In this document: in pieces, positions 44,056 through 52,839 of the stretch
How positions within the stretch are numbered: position 1 is the stretch's first letter
Layout of the letters: each line of letters begins with the position of its first letter
Origin: Mongoliitalea daihaiensis
GTDB lineage: Bacteria > Bacteroidota > Bacteroidia > Cytophagales > Cyclobacteriaceae
Direction of reading: 5' to 3'
Assembly (NCBI RefSeq): GCF_021596945.1
Contig: NZ_CP063779.1
Coordinates: 3,074,001 to 3,138,000 of the forward strand
DNA length: 64,000 bases
Made by a program: the position numbers and the translations under genes
The notes under the pieces: model-generated
What the model was told of the DNA's origin: nothing
Databases searched by the model: none
The model's input: the letters and a program-made list of their open reading frames with translations, nothing else

Positions 44056-44877
44056 ATGCTACGTACAACTAATTTTATATTTACTGCAATTTTGATTTTT
44101 TTTATGGGGATTCACCTGAATACCTATGCTCAAGACGTAGTAGTACCATCAGGACGGACAAATGTTCAAACAACAACTGAAAATTGGAATGGGCTTTACC
44201 TCAAGCTTCGGTTATCCGAAAAATGGTGGTGGTACCAAGAAAATCATTACCGAAGGAGAAATAGTTTAGACAACCCTTGGGATTTTGTAGGTAGGATGAG
44301 TCAGCTCTATAATAGATTTGGATTCACCTACTTATTTACAGATAACTTTGAAGTCACTTTTGGTCCTACCATTGTATGGCAGTTTTCTCCCGATCGAGGA
44401 AATCCTGATTTTTTGGATTCTGTCTTGGATACACGATTTTGGCATCAATGGTTGTTTACGCAAGGTGTAGGGCCAGTGAAAGTTTTGCATCAGTTTCGAT
44501 TTGAACACCGCTTCCAACGGGGTAATGAAGTGGGCTCAGCATATGAGTTTAAAAACAGATGGAGGTATAAGATTACAGGTTATATTCCTTTGAATAAACC
44601 AAGAATGGAAAACAAAACATTTTTTGTAGCACCATCTAATGAATTCTTTTTTCAATCGAATAGACAGACATGGAATATTTTTGAAGAGAACCGAGTGTAC
44701 ACTGCTATTGGGTATACTTTTAATAATTATATGTTTTTTGGTGGGCATATGTGGACCTATGGGCCAACAGCTATTCCAGGCACCTATCGAAACAGACACA
44801 TGATCCGATTAAACGTCATGTATACCATTGACTTTAGAGGAAATAGAAAACCAATAACCAGAGATTTCGCATTTTAA
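44056..44877 (+). CDS. DUF2490-like outer-membrane beta-barrel protein
   Basis: 273 residues with a signal peptide (about 1-25, ending TYAQ). The body shows alternating aromatic strands typical of a small outer-membrane barrel: SEKWWWYQENHYRRR, FGFTYLFTDNFEVTFGPTIV, HQFRFEHRFQRG, FFFQSNRQTWN, GYTFNNYMFFGGHM and a C-terminal strand LNVMYTIDF. This pattern is that of DUF2490 proteins in Bacteroidetes, whose function is unknown. It lies between the MORN-like/coiled-coil gene and another small barrel gene with gaps of about 10 bases. Confidence 0.82.
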   Translation: MLRTTNFIFTAILIFFMGIHLNTYAQDVVVPSGRTNVQTTTENWNGLYLKLRLSEKWWWYQENHYRRRNSLDNPWDFVGRMSQLYNRFGFTYLFTDNFEVTFGPTIVWQFSPDRGNPDFLDSVLDTRFWHQWLFTQGVGPVKVLHQFRFEHRFQRGNEVGSAYEFKNRWRYKITGYIPLNKPRMENKTFFVAPSNEFFFQSNRQTWNIFEENRVYTAIGYTFNNYMFFGGHMWTYGPTAIPGTYRNRHMIRLNVMYTIDFRGNRKPITRDFAF

Positions 44878-44886
44878 GCAGCAGAT

Positions 44887-45354
44887 ATGAAAAAAATTAG
44901 TCTACTGATTTTGTTTTTATTGGTTTCTTCCGGTATTCACGCTCAATACAAAGGACAGTGGAGGGCAATACATGCCTACGAAATACCAACTGATACTCCA
45001 TTTTTAGGGTTAAACTTTACTGGAGAGTATTTTCCGCTTAATTATTTTTCTATTGCTTCTGGATTTACTTTTTTTACTCCTGCTACTGGTAATGCCAGAG
45101 GATTTGATATCAATGCTCGCTATTACCTCACTGAAAAAGAGCGAGAATGGTACGTGACTGCTGGTTACGGTTTTTACAGAAGGGTGTTTGAATTTAATCC
45201 AATTGGAAGATTTGATTTTAATTCATTGAATCTCGGAGCTGGAGGAATGATCAAATTGTCAGATGAAATCGGACTCAACCCTGAAATCCGTTTTCAAGCA
45301 TTTGGAAGAAATGCAATGGTTTTCAAGCTTGGGGTAGTCTATTTCATTAACTAG
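44887..45354 (+). CDS. Small outer-membrane beta-barrel-like protein
   Basis: 155 residues with a signal peptide (about 1-20, ending IHAQ). The remainder is about eight amphipathic strands with G-Y/F-G turns (GLNFTGEYFPLNYFS, WYVTAGYGFYRRVF, NLGAGGMIKLSDEIGL) and a C-terminal aromatic strand (FKLGVVYFIN), matching an eight-stranded OmpX/OmpA-type barrel. It is the third gene of the exported set. Its last 8 bases overlap the 3' end of the convergent PLP-enzyme gene, so no room is left for a terminator between them. Confidence 0.8.
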   Translation: MKKISLLILFLLVSSGIHAQYKGQWRAIHAYEIPTDTPFLGLNFTGEYFPLNYFSIASGFTFFTPATGNARGFDINARYYLTEKEREWYVTAGYGFYRRVFEFNPIGRFDFNSLNLGAGGMIKLSDEIGLNPEIRFQAFGRNAMVFKLGVVYFIN

Positions 45355-46447
45355 CTCCCTCAGCATGATCTATATGAAGGCCATTAATGGTATAATATGA
45401 TTTCATACAATCAGCCGTCATGCAGCTGTGAATAGGTAAGATTCCTATCAGATCCCCAACGGAGACCTGTTGCAATAATTCATCAGAAGCCTTGATTATC
45501 CCATGCTCTTGAGATACACTCTTGACATAAGAGCGCTGCTTCGGAATTTCCCATGCAGCACCTTCACGCAAATAAACTACTTCTCCATAGTTTTTACTGC
45601 CATCGGGTTCGTACAAAACATCCTTGGACAAATGTACCCCACCTCCATGGACGAGGATTTCACCTTTCTCCACTTGGATATCCACTATCGGAACGGCTAG
45701 TGCAACAGCTATGTCAGCCAAGCTACAGCTGCCAATACCGACCTGCGTAACATCATAAAACATAAAATTACCTGGCCCTAATTGATCAATATCTCCAAAA
45801 TCATCCATCACCGAACAGCCGGGGGTATCCCCAATTCTGGTTTTAATAGTTGGATACTTAGCGATGTATAAAGCCTTTAATTCGGCTAAAGCAAGCCTGC
45901 TTTCTTCATAAATACCGACAATATCTTTGGTATAGTAGCTATGTCCCGGATGGATATAAAACCCTCGGAATGAAAATAAGGGATTCTTCTCAGCTGCGGC
46001 AAGTATCTCATCAATAATGGCTGTTTGCTGGTATGGAACACCCGTTCGTCCATATCCCGCGTCTATTTCAATAAAAAAACCAGCTGCTGAAGTTAACTTC
46101 TCTGCGACTAGTTGCGTGACTACTGGATTCACCAATTGAATGGATAGTTTTTGTTGAGAAGCCAACTCGTTGAAGGCGTTAATCTCACGAGGATTAAATG
46201 GAAATGCAATATGGATAGTACTCCAACCCTTATTGGAAAAATAGGATGCCATTTTGAGTGAAGAGACCGTTATTTCGCGAATGCCAACCTCTCTGGACCA
46301 TTCACCCACGATATGTGACTGAGCAGTTTTCATGTGGGGGATCAGTTCCATACCATGCTTAGCTGCTTTCTCAGCCATGCGGGAAATATTTCTTCTGCAA
46401 ATTTTTTCGTCTATCAAAAGAGTAGGAGAGGTGATGGTTTCGAGCAT
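45347..46447 (-). CDS. D-threonine aldolase / D-serine dehydratase-like PLP enzyme (alanine racemase fold)
   Basis: 366 residues from the ATG at 46447; the frame extends 17 codons to a less suitable start. The N-terminus TSPTLLIDEKICRRNISRM and the PLP lysine in LIPHMKTAQSH are typical. FIEIDAGYGRTGV, GFYIHPGHSYY and RIGDTPGCS are barrel signatures. The C-terminal HSCMTADCMKSYY gives the His and Cys that bind the metal in D-threonine aldolase and D-serine dehydratase. It should cleave or deaminate a D-beta-hydroxy amino acid in the cytosol. The exact substrate cannot be settled from sequence. It is a single gene, overlapping the barrel gene at its 3' end. Confidence 0.88.
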   Translation of the reverse strand: MLETITSPTLLIDEKICRRNISRMAEKAAKHGMELIPHMKTAQSHIVGEWSREVGIREITVSSLKMASYFSNKGWSTIHIAFPFNPREINAFNELASQQKLSIQLVNPVVTQLVAEKLTSAAGFFIEIDAGYGRTGVPYQQTAIIDEILAAAEKNPLFSFRGFYIHPGHSYYTKDIVGIYEESRLALAELKALYIAKYPTIKTRIGDTPGCSVMDDFGDIDQLGPGNFMFYDVTQVGIGSCSLADIAVALAVPIVDIQVEKGEILVHGGGVHLSKDVLYEPDGSKNYGEVVYLREGAAWEIPKQRSYVKSVSQEHGIIKASDELLQQVSVGDLIGILPIHSCMTADCMKSYYTINGLHIDHAEGAS

Positions 46448-46659
46448 ATGCGTCTTTTTTTGAAAGACCCAAAGTAAAGATATTTTTAGGGAACGCAAAA
46501 TGCAGCATCAATGGACAAAGAAACGACAGCTAACAGGGAAGTAATCAGATAAGCACTATTCATCACCAACCTATCATCTAATACCTAGACACTAAATTTC
46601 CCTTGGATTATCAACCTTTCCAAGCTATTTTCGTCCCTTAGTTAAAACATTCAGAAAAT

Positions 46660-47094
46660 ATGTACATAGGATTAAAGCATTTGCATTCGGGTTTGGCTTA
46701 TCTGGCCTTGGCAGCGCTCTTGATAGTGATGATTTATGCATTGGTAGGTGCACTAGGAAAGCGTGAATTCTCAGAAAAAGATCGAAAATTTGCCATGATT
46801 GCCTTCATTCTCTCTCACCTTCAGCTTTTAATTGGTTTGATATTATATTTTGTAAGCCCAATTGGTTTCTCATTATTAACCGGAGGTGGAGCTATGGGAG
46901 ATAAGGTTGCACGTTTGACAGCCTTGGAGCATCCTGTCATTAACATAATTGCCATCGCAGTGATCTCAGTAGGTTATATTCGTGCCAAAAAGTTGACCGA
47001 AAGCACAGCTAAGTTCCGCTCCATCTACATGATGTATGGAATTGGTTTAGTATTGATTCTCTCTAGGATTCCTTGGCAAAGCTGGCTTGGTTAA
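46660..47094 (+). CDS. Small four-helix membrane protein, cytochrome b-like
   Basis: 144 residues with four predicted membrane helices (about 10-30, 45-68, 88-107, 121-138). Histidines stand near helix ends (LKHLHSG, LSHLQLL, LEHPVIN), the arrangement seen in small b-type haem proteins. Haem binding is not shown. Similar Bacteroidetes proteins are annotated as cytochrome B or hypothetical. It stands alone and is followed by a strong terminator. The 212 bases before it hold no other gene. Confidence 0.75.
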   Translation: MYIGLKHLHSGLAYLALAALLIVMIYALVGALGKREFSEKDRKFAMIAFILSHLQLLIGLILYFVSPIGFSLLTGGGAMGDKVARLTALEHPVINIIAIAVISVGYIRAKKLTESTAKFRSIYMMYGIGLVLILSRIPWQSWLG

Positions 47095-47140
47095 GCCATC
47101 GCTCCGCTGCTTCCAAGTAAGCAGATTGAATCGCATCTAA

Positions 47141-47179
47141 AAAAAAGCATCCAACCAACATAGGTTGGATGCTTTTTTT
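47141..47179 (+). terminator. Intrinsic terminator after the four-helix membrane protein gene
   Basis: GCATCCAACC (47147-47156) pairs perfectly with GGTTGGATGC (47163-47172), preceded by A and followed by seven T. Confidence 0.92.
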
Positions 47180-47364
47180 ATTATGAGATCTATCCGCATT
47201 CCTATCAGTAGCCATTTATCATTTCACGAAGTTTTTTTCAATTCGCTATGTTCGCAAGACTGTGGACGATTAGCTGCATAATGATGAGTGAAATATTTAC
47301 ATACAGATGTCATTGCTTACAATCCCAGTTATTTTTTTATTTCATTTACAAGTATAACAGTAGG

Positions 47365-47516
47365 ACTGATTTTTTGAATCAGTTCTTGTTGGAAAAAAGA
47401 AAAGCCTTCAAAATAAAATTTTGACTTCATTTAACTGCCAAAATATTCTATTTTTCAAACGGTATTTAATAAAAAATTTATAAAAGACAATTATTGTTTA
47501 GCAATTATTTGCTAAA
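47365..47516. promoter_or_regulatory. Two inverted repeats upstream of the second susC
   Basis: ACTGATT-TTTTG-like-AATCAGT (47365-47383) and the perfect dyad TTTAGCAATTATTTGCTAAA (47497-47516; 8-bp arms, TTAT centre) lie about 230 and 100 bases before the ATG. The second is well placed to be an operator. A near-match to the -7 element, TACTATTTG with one extra base, occurs near 47556. Otherwise the 47180-47614 region is AT-rich with no gene. Confidence 0.45.
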
Positions 47517-47614
47517 ATTGTAGTAAAACGTAGGAGATAAACAGATAGTTGCTTCTACTATTTGCTGCCTAATGAACCTATTGAAAATCATTTTAACTAA
47601 CCCAATATAAAAGT

Positions 47615-50593
47615 ATGTCAGACAATTACAACATTGTGCAGAGCATTCGAAAGTTGCTTTTGCTTACTTCCTTTACCTTTCTAGCATTCTCCCAGTTGGC
47701 CTTCAGTCAGCAGGCGTATACACTGAAAGGTAAAATTACTGATAGCCGGTCCGGTGAGGAGGTGTTTGGAGCCACGGTAGCCATAACTGGAACGAGCATT
47801 GGTGCTGTTTCGGACTTGGACGGGAATTATGTATTAAGTGTTAATCAAGGACCTGGGCAAATACGTTTGGTTGTGAGAGCGATAGGGTATGCCACACGTA
47901 ACCTGGAGATTACCTTGGGGAATCAAACGGAGATCACCAATAATTTTGCATTGAATCCTGATCTGATGAACTTAGATGAAGTTATCATCACGGGTACATC
48001 TGCGGGCACATCTCGTAGGCAACTCGGAAACGCGATTGCTACTGTAGGTCAACGAGAGTTAGAAGAAACAGGTGCAATTGCAGTCGATCAAGCATTGTCA
48101 GGGAAAATTGCAGGTGCTTTGGTACAGCAAAATTCAGGAGATCCTGCGGGTGGTATTTCGGTTCGTTTACGAGGAGCAAGTACCATTACAGGAAGCTCAG
48201 ATCCATTGTATATCATTGATGGTGTTCTAATCAACAATAATAGTAATCAGTTGGTAGACATCGGCGGTACAGCTCAAAATAGACTCGTAGATATCAACCC
48301 AGCTGATATCGAGCGGATTGAAGTGTTGAAGGGTGCAGCTGCTGCGGCAATCTATGGTTCCCGAGCCAGTAACGGGGTCGTGCAAATTTTCACAAAAAGA
48401 GGGAAGACTGGAAAGCCACAATTTAATTTTTCTACTGCTTTCCGTTCCAATGAATTAAGAAGAAAAATCCCTTATAATCAAGTTCCATTGGATTGGACAG
48501 TTCCTGGAAATCGCAACAATTTTGAAACTTTTCCTGTCGAGCGTTTTGATTATCAGGACTTGATTTTCCGTACTGCTTATGGTACAGAAAATAATCTTTC
48601 GGTGAGTGGAGGGTCTGAAAAGACCAAATATTTTGGTTCCCTTGGATATTTGAATAATGGAGGAATCATTCAAAATACAAATTTTGAGCGCTTTGGTGCC
48701 CGATTAAATGTGGACCAAACAGTCAGCGATTGGTTGAAATTCAGCTTTGGAGTCAATTACAGCCGCAGTCAAAGTGCGGATATGCCCAACGGTGGAATCA
48801 ATGCAGTAGATGGGGCTTTGACAGGTTTTGTATTTTCCAACAACCGTGTCAATCCAAGACCTGATGCATCGGGAGTGTATCCTGCGACCTCATTATTGGT
48901 GCCACGTTCCAATCCATTGGAAGCTGTCAATCGGTTTGACTATGGTCAGACGACCAACCGTGCGATCACTAACCTGACGATCAATGCGAATCCTACGGAA
49001 AAACTCAACATCACATACATTCTTGGTTTTGATTATTACAATCAATCTGCTTTTGGATTTATTCCTGTGGGAAATACTTCTTCCAATGCTTTGGGATGGG
49101 CTACCAGAGGAGATGCCAATGTGTATCAATTCAATAATGATTTGAATATCAGCTATGAGACAGATCTTTCTTCCAGCATTAGATCTACCACAGTCGTGGG
49201 AGGTACCTGGCAACGAGACGGCTTCACCAGAATTGGGCTCACTTCGGACAGACTTGCTCCGACCGTACGTACAGCCATTGGAGGGACCATCATCGGTGCA
49301 ATTGACAGCAGAAGCGATGTTTCTTACTGGGGTGGTTTTGTACAACAAACCTTTGGGATCAAAGAAAAATTGTTTTTAACTGGCGCCTTACGATTGGACG
49401 GTGCATCTGTATTTGGACCAGAGGAACGGACACAGCTTTATGGAAAAGCGAGCGGATCTTACGTAATTTCCCAAGAGGAATTCTTTAAAAGAACTTTTGG
49501 TAATAATATCAGTAACTTAAAGCTACGTGCTTCATGGGGTCAGGCAGGTAACTTAACCGCAATTGGAGCTTTTGACCGATTTTTGAATTACAACCCTTTT
49601 GCCTTAGGAGGTGTGAGTGGGGTAGTTTCTTCTACTTTGTTGGGGAATGAAAATCTTGCGCCGGAAATCATGGAAGAGTTTGAATATGGTATGGATGCCA
49701 GTTTTTGGAATGACCGGATAGGCTTGGAGTTTTCTGTGTTCAACCAGCAAATTTCAGATCTTTTATTGCAAAGAGAAGTGGCTTCCTCTACAGGTTTCAC
49801 TACTAGATTTGAAAATGTGGGAAGGATGCAAAATAAAGGGATTGAATTGCTTTTACGCATCAATCCTGTGAGAACCAAAGATTTTAACTGGGATATCACC
49901 ACCACCTACACTCGCATTAGAAACGAAGTATTGGAAGTGGTAGGAGAGCAAGTGGTACTTCCAGGAAGTTTTGGTACTTCGGTGGTTAGAGCTGGAGAAC
50001 CTATTGGAGTCTTTTTCCAAGGGTTTTATGCCAGGGATGCGAATGGAAATATTGCACTGAATGCCGATGGTTTTCCATTTAGAGGGGTAACGGAAGAGGG
50101 AAGAAATGTAAAAGTAATCGGTGATCCAAACCCGGATTGGTTTGGTTCGGTCATCAATGATTTCAGCTATAAAAATTTCTCATTCAGAATGCAGTGGGAT
50201 GCTGTGATCGGTTTTGATGTATTCAATTGGAACAGGAGATTGTTGGATAATGCCTTGTTTGGAGGAGGCGTAAATGCTGGACGGGAACTGTTGGGAGAAA
50301 TCCCGAAAGGAACAGGAGGAGTGCAAGCAGGTATTTTTGAAGAGTTTGTGGAAGATGGTTCCTTTGTCAAATTACGGGAATTGGCCATCGGGTATAATTA
50401 TAAACCTCGTGGAAATGGTATCCAAAATGTACGCTTCAGCCTTATTGGTAGAAATATTCTTTCGATTGATAATTATACTGGTTGGGATCCTGAAATCAAT
50501 ACGCCGGGACAAAGCAATGGAGTCAGAGGTTTTGACTTTGGTGGGGTTCCAATTCCGAGAACCATTCAGTTGGGTGTAAATCTGACTTTCTAA
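47615..50593 (+). CDS. SusC/RagA-family TonB-linked outer-membrane transporter
   Basis: 992 residues. A signal peptide (about 1-32, ending AFSQ) precedes a carboxypeptidase-regulatory-like domain (about 33-120; YTLKGKITDSRSGEEVFGAT). A SusC-type plug follows (EVIITGTSAGTSRRQLGNAI, IRLRGAST-like VRLRGASTITG, PLYIIDGVLI, IEVLKGAAAAAIYGSRASNG) and a barrel ending QLGVNLTF. Its stop codon overlaps an ATG in a TAATG arrangement with the susD frame. Unlike the first pair in this window there is no carbohydrate enzyme nearby, so the ligand may be a peptide, a glycan cut by enzymes elsewhere, or another oligomer. Confidence 0.95.
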   Translation: MSDNYNIVQSIRKLLLLTSFTFLAFSQLAFSQQAYTLKGKITDSRSGEEVFGATVAITGTSIGAVSDLDGNYVLSVNQGPGQIRLVVRAIGYATRNLEITLGNQTEITNNFALNPDLMNLDEVIITGTSAGTSRRQLGNAIATVGQRELEETGAIAVDQALSGKIAGALVQQNSGDPAGGISVRLRGASTITGSSDPLYIIDGVLINNNSNQLVDIGGTAQNRLVDINPADIERIEVLKGAAAAAIYGSRASNGVVQIFTKRGKTGKPQFNFSTAFRSNELRRKIPYNQVPLDWTVPGNRNNFETFPVERFDYQDLIFRTAYGTENNLSVSGGSEKTKYFGSLGYLNNGGIIQNTNFERFGARLNVDQTVSDWLKFSFGVNYSRSQSADMPNGGINAVDGALTGFVFSNNRVNPRPDASGVYPATSLLVPRSNPLEAVNRFDYGQTTNRAITNLTINANPTEKLNITYILGFDYYNQSAFGFIPVGNTSSNALGWATRGDANVYQFNNDLNISYETDLSSSIRSTTVVGGTWQRDGFTRIGLTSDRLAPTVRTAIGGTIIGAIDSRSDVSYWGGFVQQTFGIKEKLFLTGALRLDGASVFGPEERTQLYGKASGSYVISQEEFFKRTFGNNISNLKLRASWGQAGNLTAIGAFDRFLNYNPFALGGVSGVVSSTLLGNENLAPEIMEEFEYGMDASFWNDRIGLEFSVFNQQISDLLLQREVASSTGFTTRFENVGRMQNKGIELLLRINPVRTKDFNWDITTTYTRIRNEVLEVVGEQVVLPGSFGTSVVRAGEPIGVFFQGFYARDANGNIALNADGFPFRGVTEEGRNVKVIGDPNPDWFGSVINDFSYKNFSFRMQWDAVIGFDVFNWNRRLLDNALFGGGVNAGRELLGEIPKGTGGVQAGIFEEFVEDGSFVKLRELAIGYNYKPRGNGIQNVRFSLIGRNILSIDNYTGWDPEINTPGQSNGVRGFDFGGVPIPRTIQLGVNLTF

Positions 50594-50631
50594 TGATAAT
50601 CAAGAAATTCAATGATCAAAAATTTCAATAT

Positions 50632-51963
50632 ATGAAACGATCTCAACATACATTGGCAGCTCTATTCCTAAGCCTGATTTTGGTGATAGGCGTCAGCTGC
50701 GAAACCGAATTTACGAATCCCAATGCACCCACAGATGCACAGGTGCTCAACTCAAGGGAGGGTCTGTTTGCACTTGGCGTGGGAATCAAACAAGTGTATT
50801 CCACATCTGGCATTCGATTTATGGTAGAAAATAATGCAGTAACCACACGAGAAGCTGCCATTACGACGACTTTTATCAATATGATAGAATTGGAGGAAGG
50901 TGGAGATGCCTTGCAGGACTTCAATGCCAACGTGGAAGGCCTTTGGGCTACCATGTTGCGGGTAATGTCCATGAGCGAAGATTTGATTCAAGGGGCTGAG
51001 CGAGTTGATTTAGCACCAAGTACACGAGCAAATCTAATTGCCTATGGCTCTTGGTTTAAGGCGATGGCTATTGGCGCATTGACCCAAAACTATAGCCAAG
51101 TAGTTATTCAGACCAATCGAAACAATCAAGCACAGTTTGTTACAAGAGAACAGGCCTATCAAGAAGCTATCCGCCTATTGGAAGTGGCAAGAACCAACCT
51201 TGCAGGAGATATCAGTACGGAGTTTAGCAATGCCCTGCTTCGTGGCAATATTGACATACGAAATGCTGTCAATGCGTATTTAGCCCGATTCAATTTATTT
51301 GCTGGGAATTATGATGCTGCGATTACAGCGGCTAATGCAGTGAATAGAGCATCTACTTCCGTATTTGCATACGATCAATTGAATCAGAACCCGGTGTGGG
51401 CACGTGTTTTCTTAAACAATGCTCCTAATTTTAGACCACGAGATAATTTTGGTCTACCGGCTATTTTCAATTTGGACCCAGCCGATGGAAGGTTTGAGTT
51501 TTACTTAGTCCCTTCTGAGGCGGTCAATATCAACGGATTCCCCTTAGAAACATTGGCAGGATTTTTCACTACAGATACGGGTCCGATTCCTGTGTATTTG
51601 CCTGGTGAAATGCCTCTCATCATTGCAGAAGCAAATTTGAGAAAGCCTTCTCCGGATATGGCGGCAGCAGTAGCTGCGATCAATGAAGTGCGAACCAAGA
51701 CTAATGATCCATTTGGAATCAATGCTGGCCTTAGTCCATACACTGGTGCAATGACCATCGAAGCTTTATTAAATGAAGTGTATGTCAATAGAAGGTTGGA
51801 ATTGTTCCTAACAGGGGTGAGTTTGGCCGATAGTAGAAGATTCAATCGTCCTGCTCCAACGGGTTCTCGACAGTTTCAAGAAGAAAGAAATAGAAATTTC
51901 TATCCTTTCCCCTTACGTGAACGAAACAACAACCCGAACACACCAGCCAATCCACCTATTTAA
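50632..51963 (+). CDS. SusD/RagB-family surface lipoprotein
   Basis: 443 residues from the ATG at 50632, which gives a normal lipoprotein signal (MKRSQHTLAALFLSLILVIG then VSC). The ATG at 50593, overlapping the susC stop, would add 13 polar residues before it. The protein has TPR-like helices (SWFKAMAIGALTQNYSQVVI, YLARFNLFAGNYDAAITAAN) and the C-terminal PLIIAEANLR, INEVRTKTN and VNRRLELFLTGVSLADSRRF segments of SusD. It is shorter and more diverged than the 488-residue SusD of the laminarin-type locus. It forms the lid of the SusC encoded upstream. Confidence 0.92.
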   Translation: MKRSQHTLAALFLSLILVIGVSCETEFTNPNAPTDAQVLNSREGLFALGVGIKQVYSTSGIRFMVENNAVTTREAAITTTFINMIELEEGGDALQDFNANVEGLWATMLRVMSMSEDLIQGAERVDLAPSTRANLIAYGSWFKAMAIGALTQNYSQVVIQTNRNNQAQFVTREQAYQEAIRLLEVARTNLAGDISTEFSNALLRGNIDIRNAVNAYLARFNLFAGNYDAAITAANAVNRASTSVFAYDQLNQNPVWARVFLNNAPNFRPRDNFGLPAIFNLDPADGRFEFYLVPSEAVNINGFPLETLAGFFTTDTGPIPVYLPGEMPLIIAEANLRKPSPDMAAAVAAINEVRTKTNDPFGINAGLSPYTGAMTIEALLNEVYVNRRLELFLTGVSLADSRRFNRPAPTGSRQFQEERNRNFYPFPLRERNNNPNTPANPPI

Positions 51964-51978
51964 CCTTTGTTAATAAAG

Positions 51979-52007
51979 AAGCTACTTTGAAAAGAGTAGC
52001 TTTTTTT
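51979..52007 (+). terminator. Intrinsic terminator after the second SusC/SusD pair
   Basis: AAGCTACT pairs with AGTAGCTT around TTGAAAAG, followed by a run of seven T. Confidence 0.85.
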
Positions 52008-52045
52008 ATGCCTTTAATCATACCTTCATATAAATACAAAGTCTA

Positions 52046-52753
52046 ATGAGTCAAACAATTGAAAGCTGGAAGGCAAATGCAAAGGAGTGGATTCATATTG
52101 TGCATACCAACAGCATTCCTTCAAGGGCAATCACCAATCCAGCCATCATGGCAACAGTGCTACAAAGCTGCCATGGGAAGAGTGTCCTAGATCTTGGTTG
52201 TGGAGAGGGATGGCTTTGCCGCGCACTGCAAAAGGAGGGTTTACGGACCTTTGGCATTGATGGTACATGGGACTTAATTGAAGCGGCTAAAAAACAGGGT
52301 TTGTCAGACTCTTTTGAATGCTTGAGTTTTGAAGAGATCATTGCTTGGTCCAAAAAGAAAATCACATATCCATTGTTGGATCAATTGGCTAATCAGCCTT
52401 TCGATGGCTTGATATTTAATTTTTGCTTGTATGGGGATGTTGATTCGGAAGCACTGCTGCGTGCAGTACAACCGTTGGTAAGGCAAGATGGAAAAGTCTA
52501 CATCCAAACCCTCCATCCCTTAGCGATGCTTGCAATGGGGTTGCGGTATGAAAGTCAGTGGATGGCAGATGCTTGGAAAGGATTGCCTGGGAATTTCACA
52601 AATGGACATCCTTGGTATGCCCGTACGCTACAGGACTGGATGTTGCTTTTTAGAAATTCTGGTTTTCAATTACAGCAGTTGTTAGAGCCACAAGGAAAGG
52701 AGCTTAACCAACCCTCCAGTATAATCTTTGTACTCTCGAGTCTGCCAAAGTAA
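52046..52753 (+). CDS. Class I SAM-dependent methyltransferase
   Basis: 235 residues, cytosolic. The SAM-binding motif I VLDLGCGEGWLCRAL, acidic motif II RTFGIDGTWDLIEAAK, and the post-motif strand FDGLIFNFCLYGDVD are all present. So is a later YIQTLHPLAML segment. The acceptor is unknown; the fold is that of small-molecule (UbiE-like) methyltransferases rather than of DNA or rRNA enzymes. It lies alone between two terminators and is therefore not part of the SusC/SusD transcript. Confidence 0.9.
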   Translation: MSQTIESWKANAKEWIHIVHTNSIPSRAITNPAIMATVLQSCHGKSVLDLGCGEGWLCRALQKEGLRTFGIDGTWDLIEAAKKQGLSDSFECLSFEEIIAWSKKKITYPLLDQLANQPFDGLIFNFCLYGDVDSEALLRAVQPLVRQDGKVYIQTLHPLAMLAMGLRYESQWMADAWKGLPGNFTNGHPWYARTLQDWMLLFRNSGFQLQQLLEPQGKELNQPSSIIFVLSSLPK

Positions 52754-52788
52754 AAGTGTTTGTCAGATTCCAGTGAGTGGGAATAACA

Positions 52789-52819
52789 AAAAGCCAGTCC
52801 TAATTTCGGACTGGCTTTT
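52789..52819. terminator. Bidirectional intrinsic terminator between the methyltransferase and subtilase genes
   Basis: AAAAGCCAGTCC (52789-52800) is the exact complement of GGACTGGCTTTT (52808-52819), so it can work on both strands for the two convergent genes. Confidence 0.88.
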
Positions 52820-52839
52820 ATGTTTAAAGGATTGAATTC

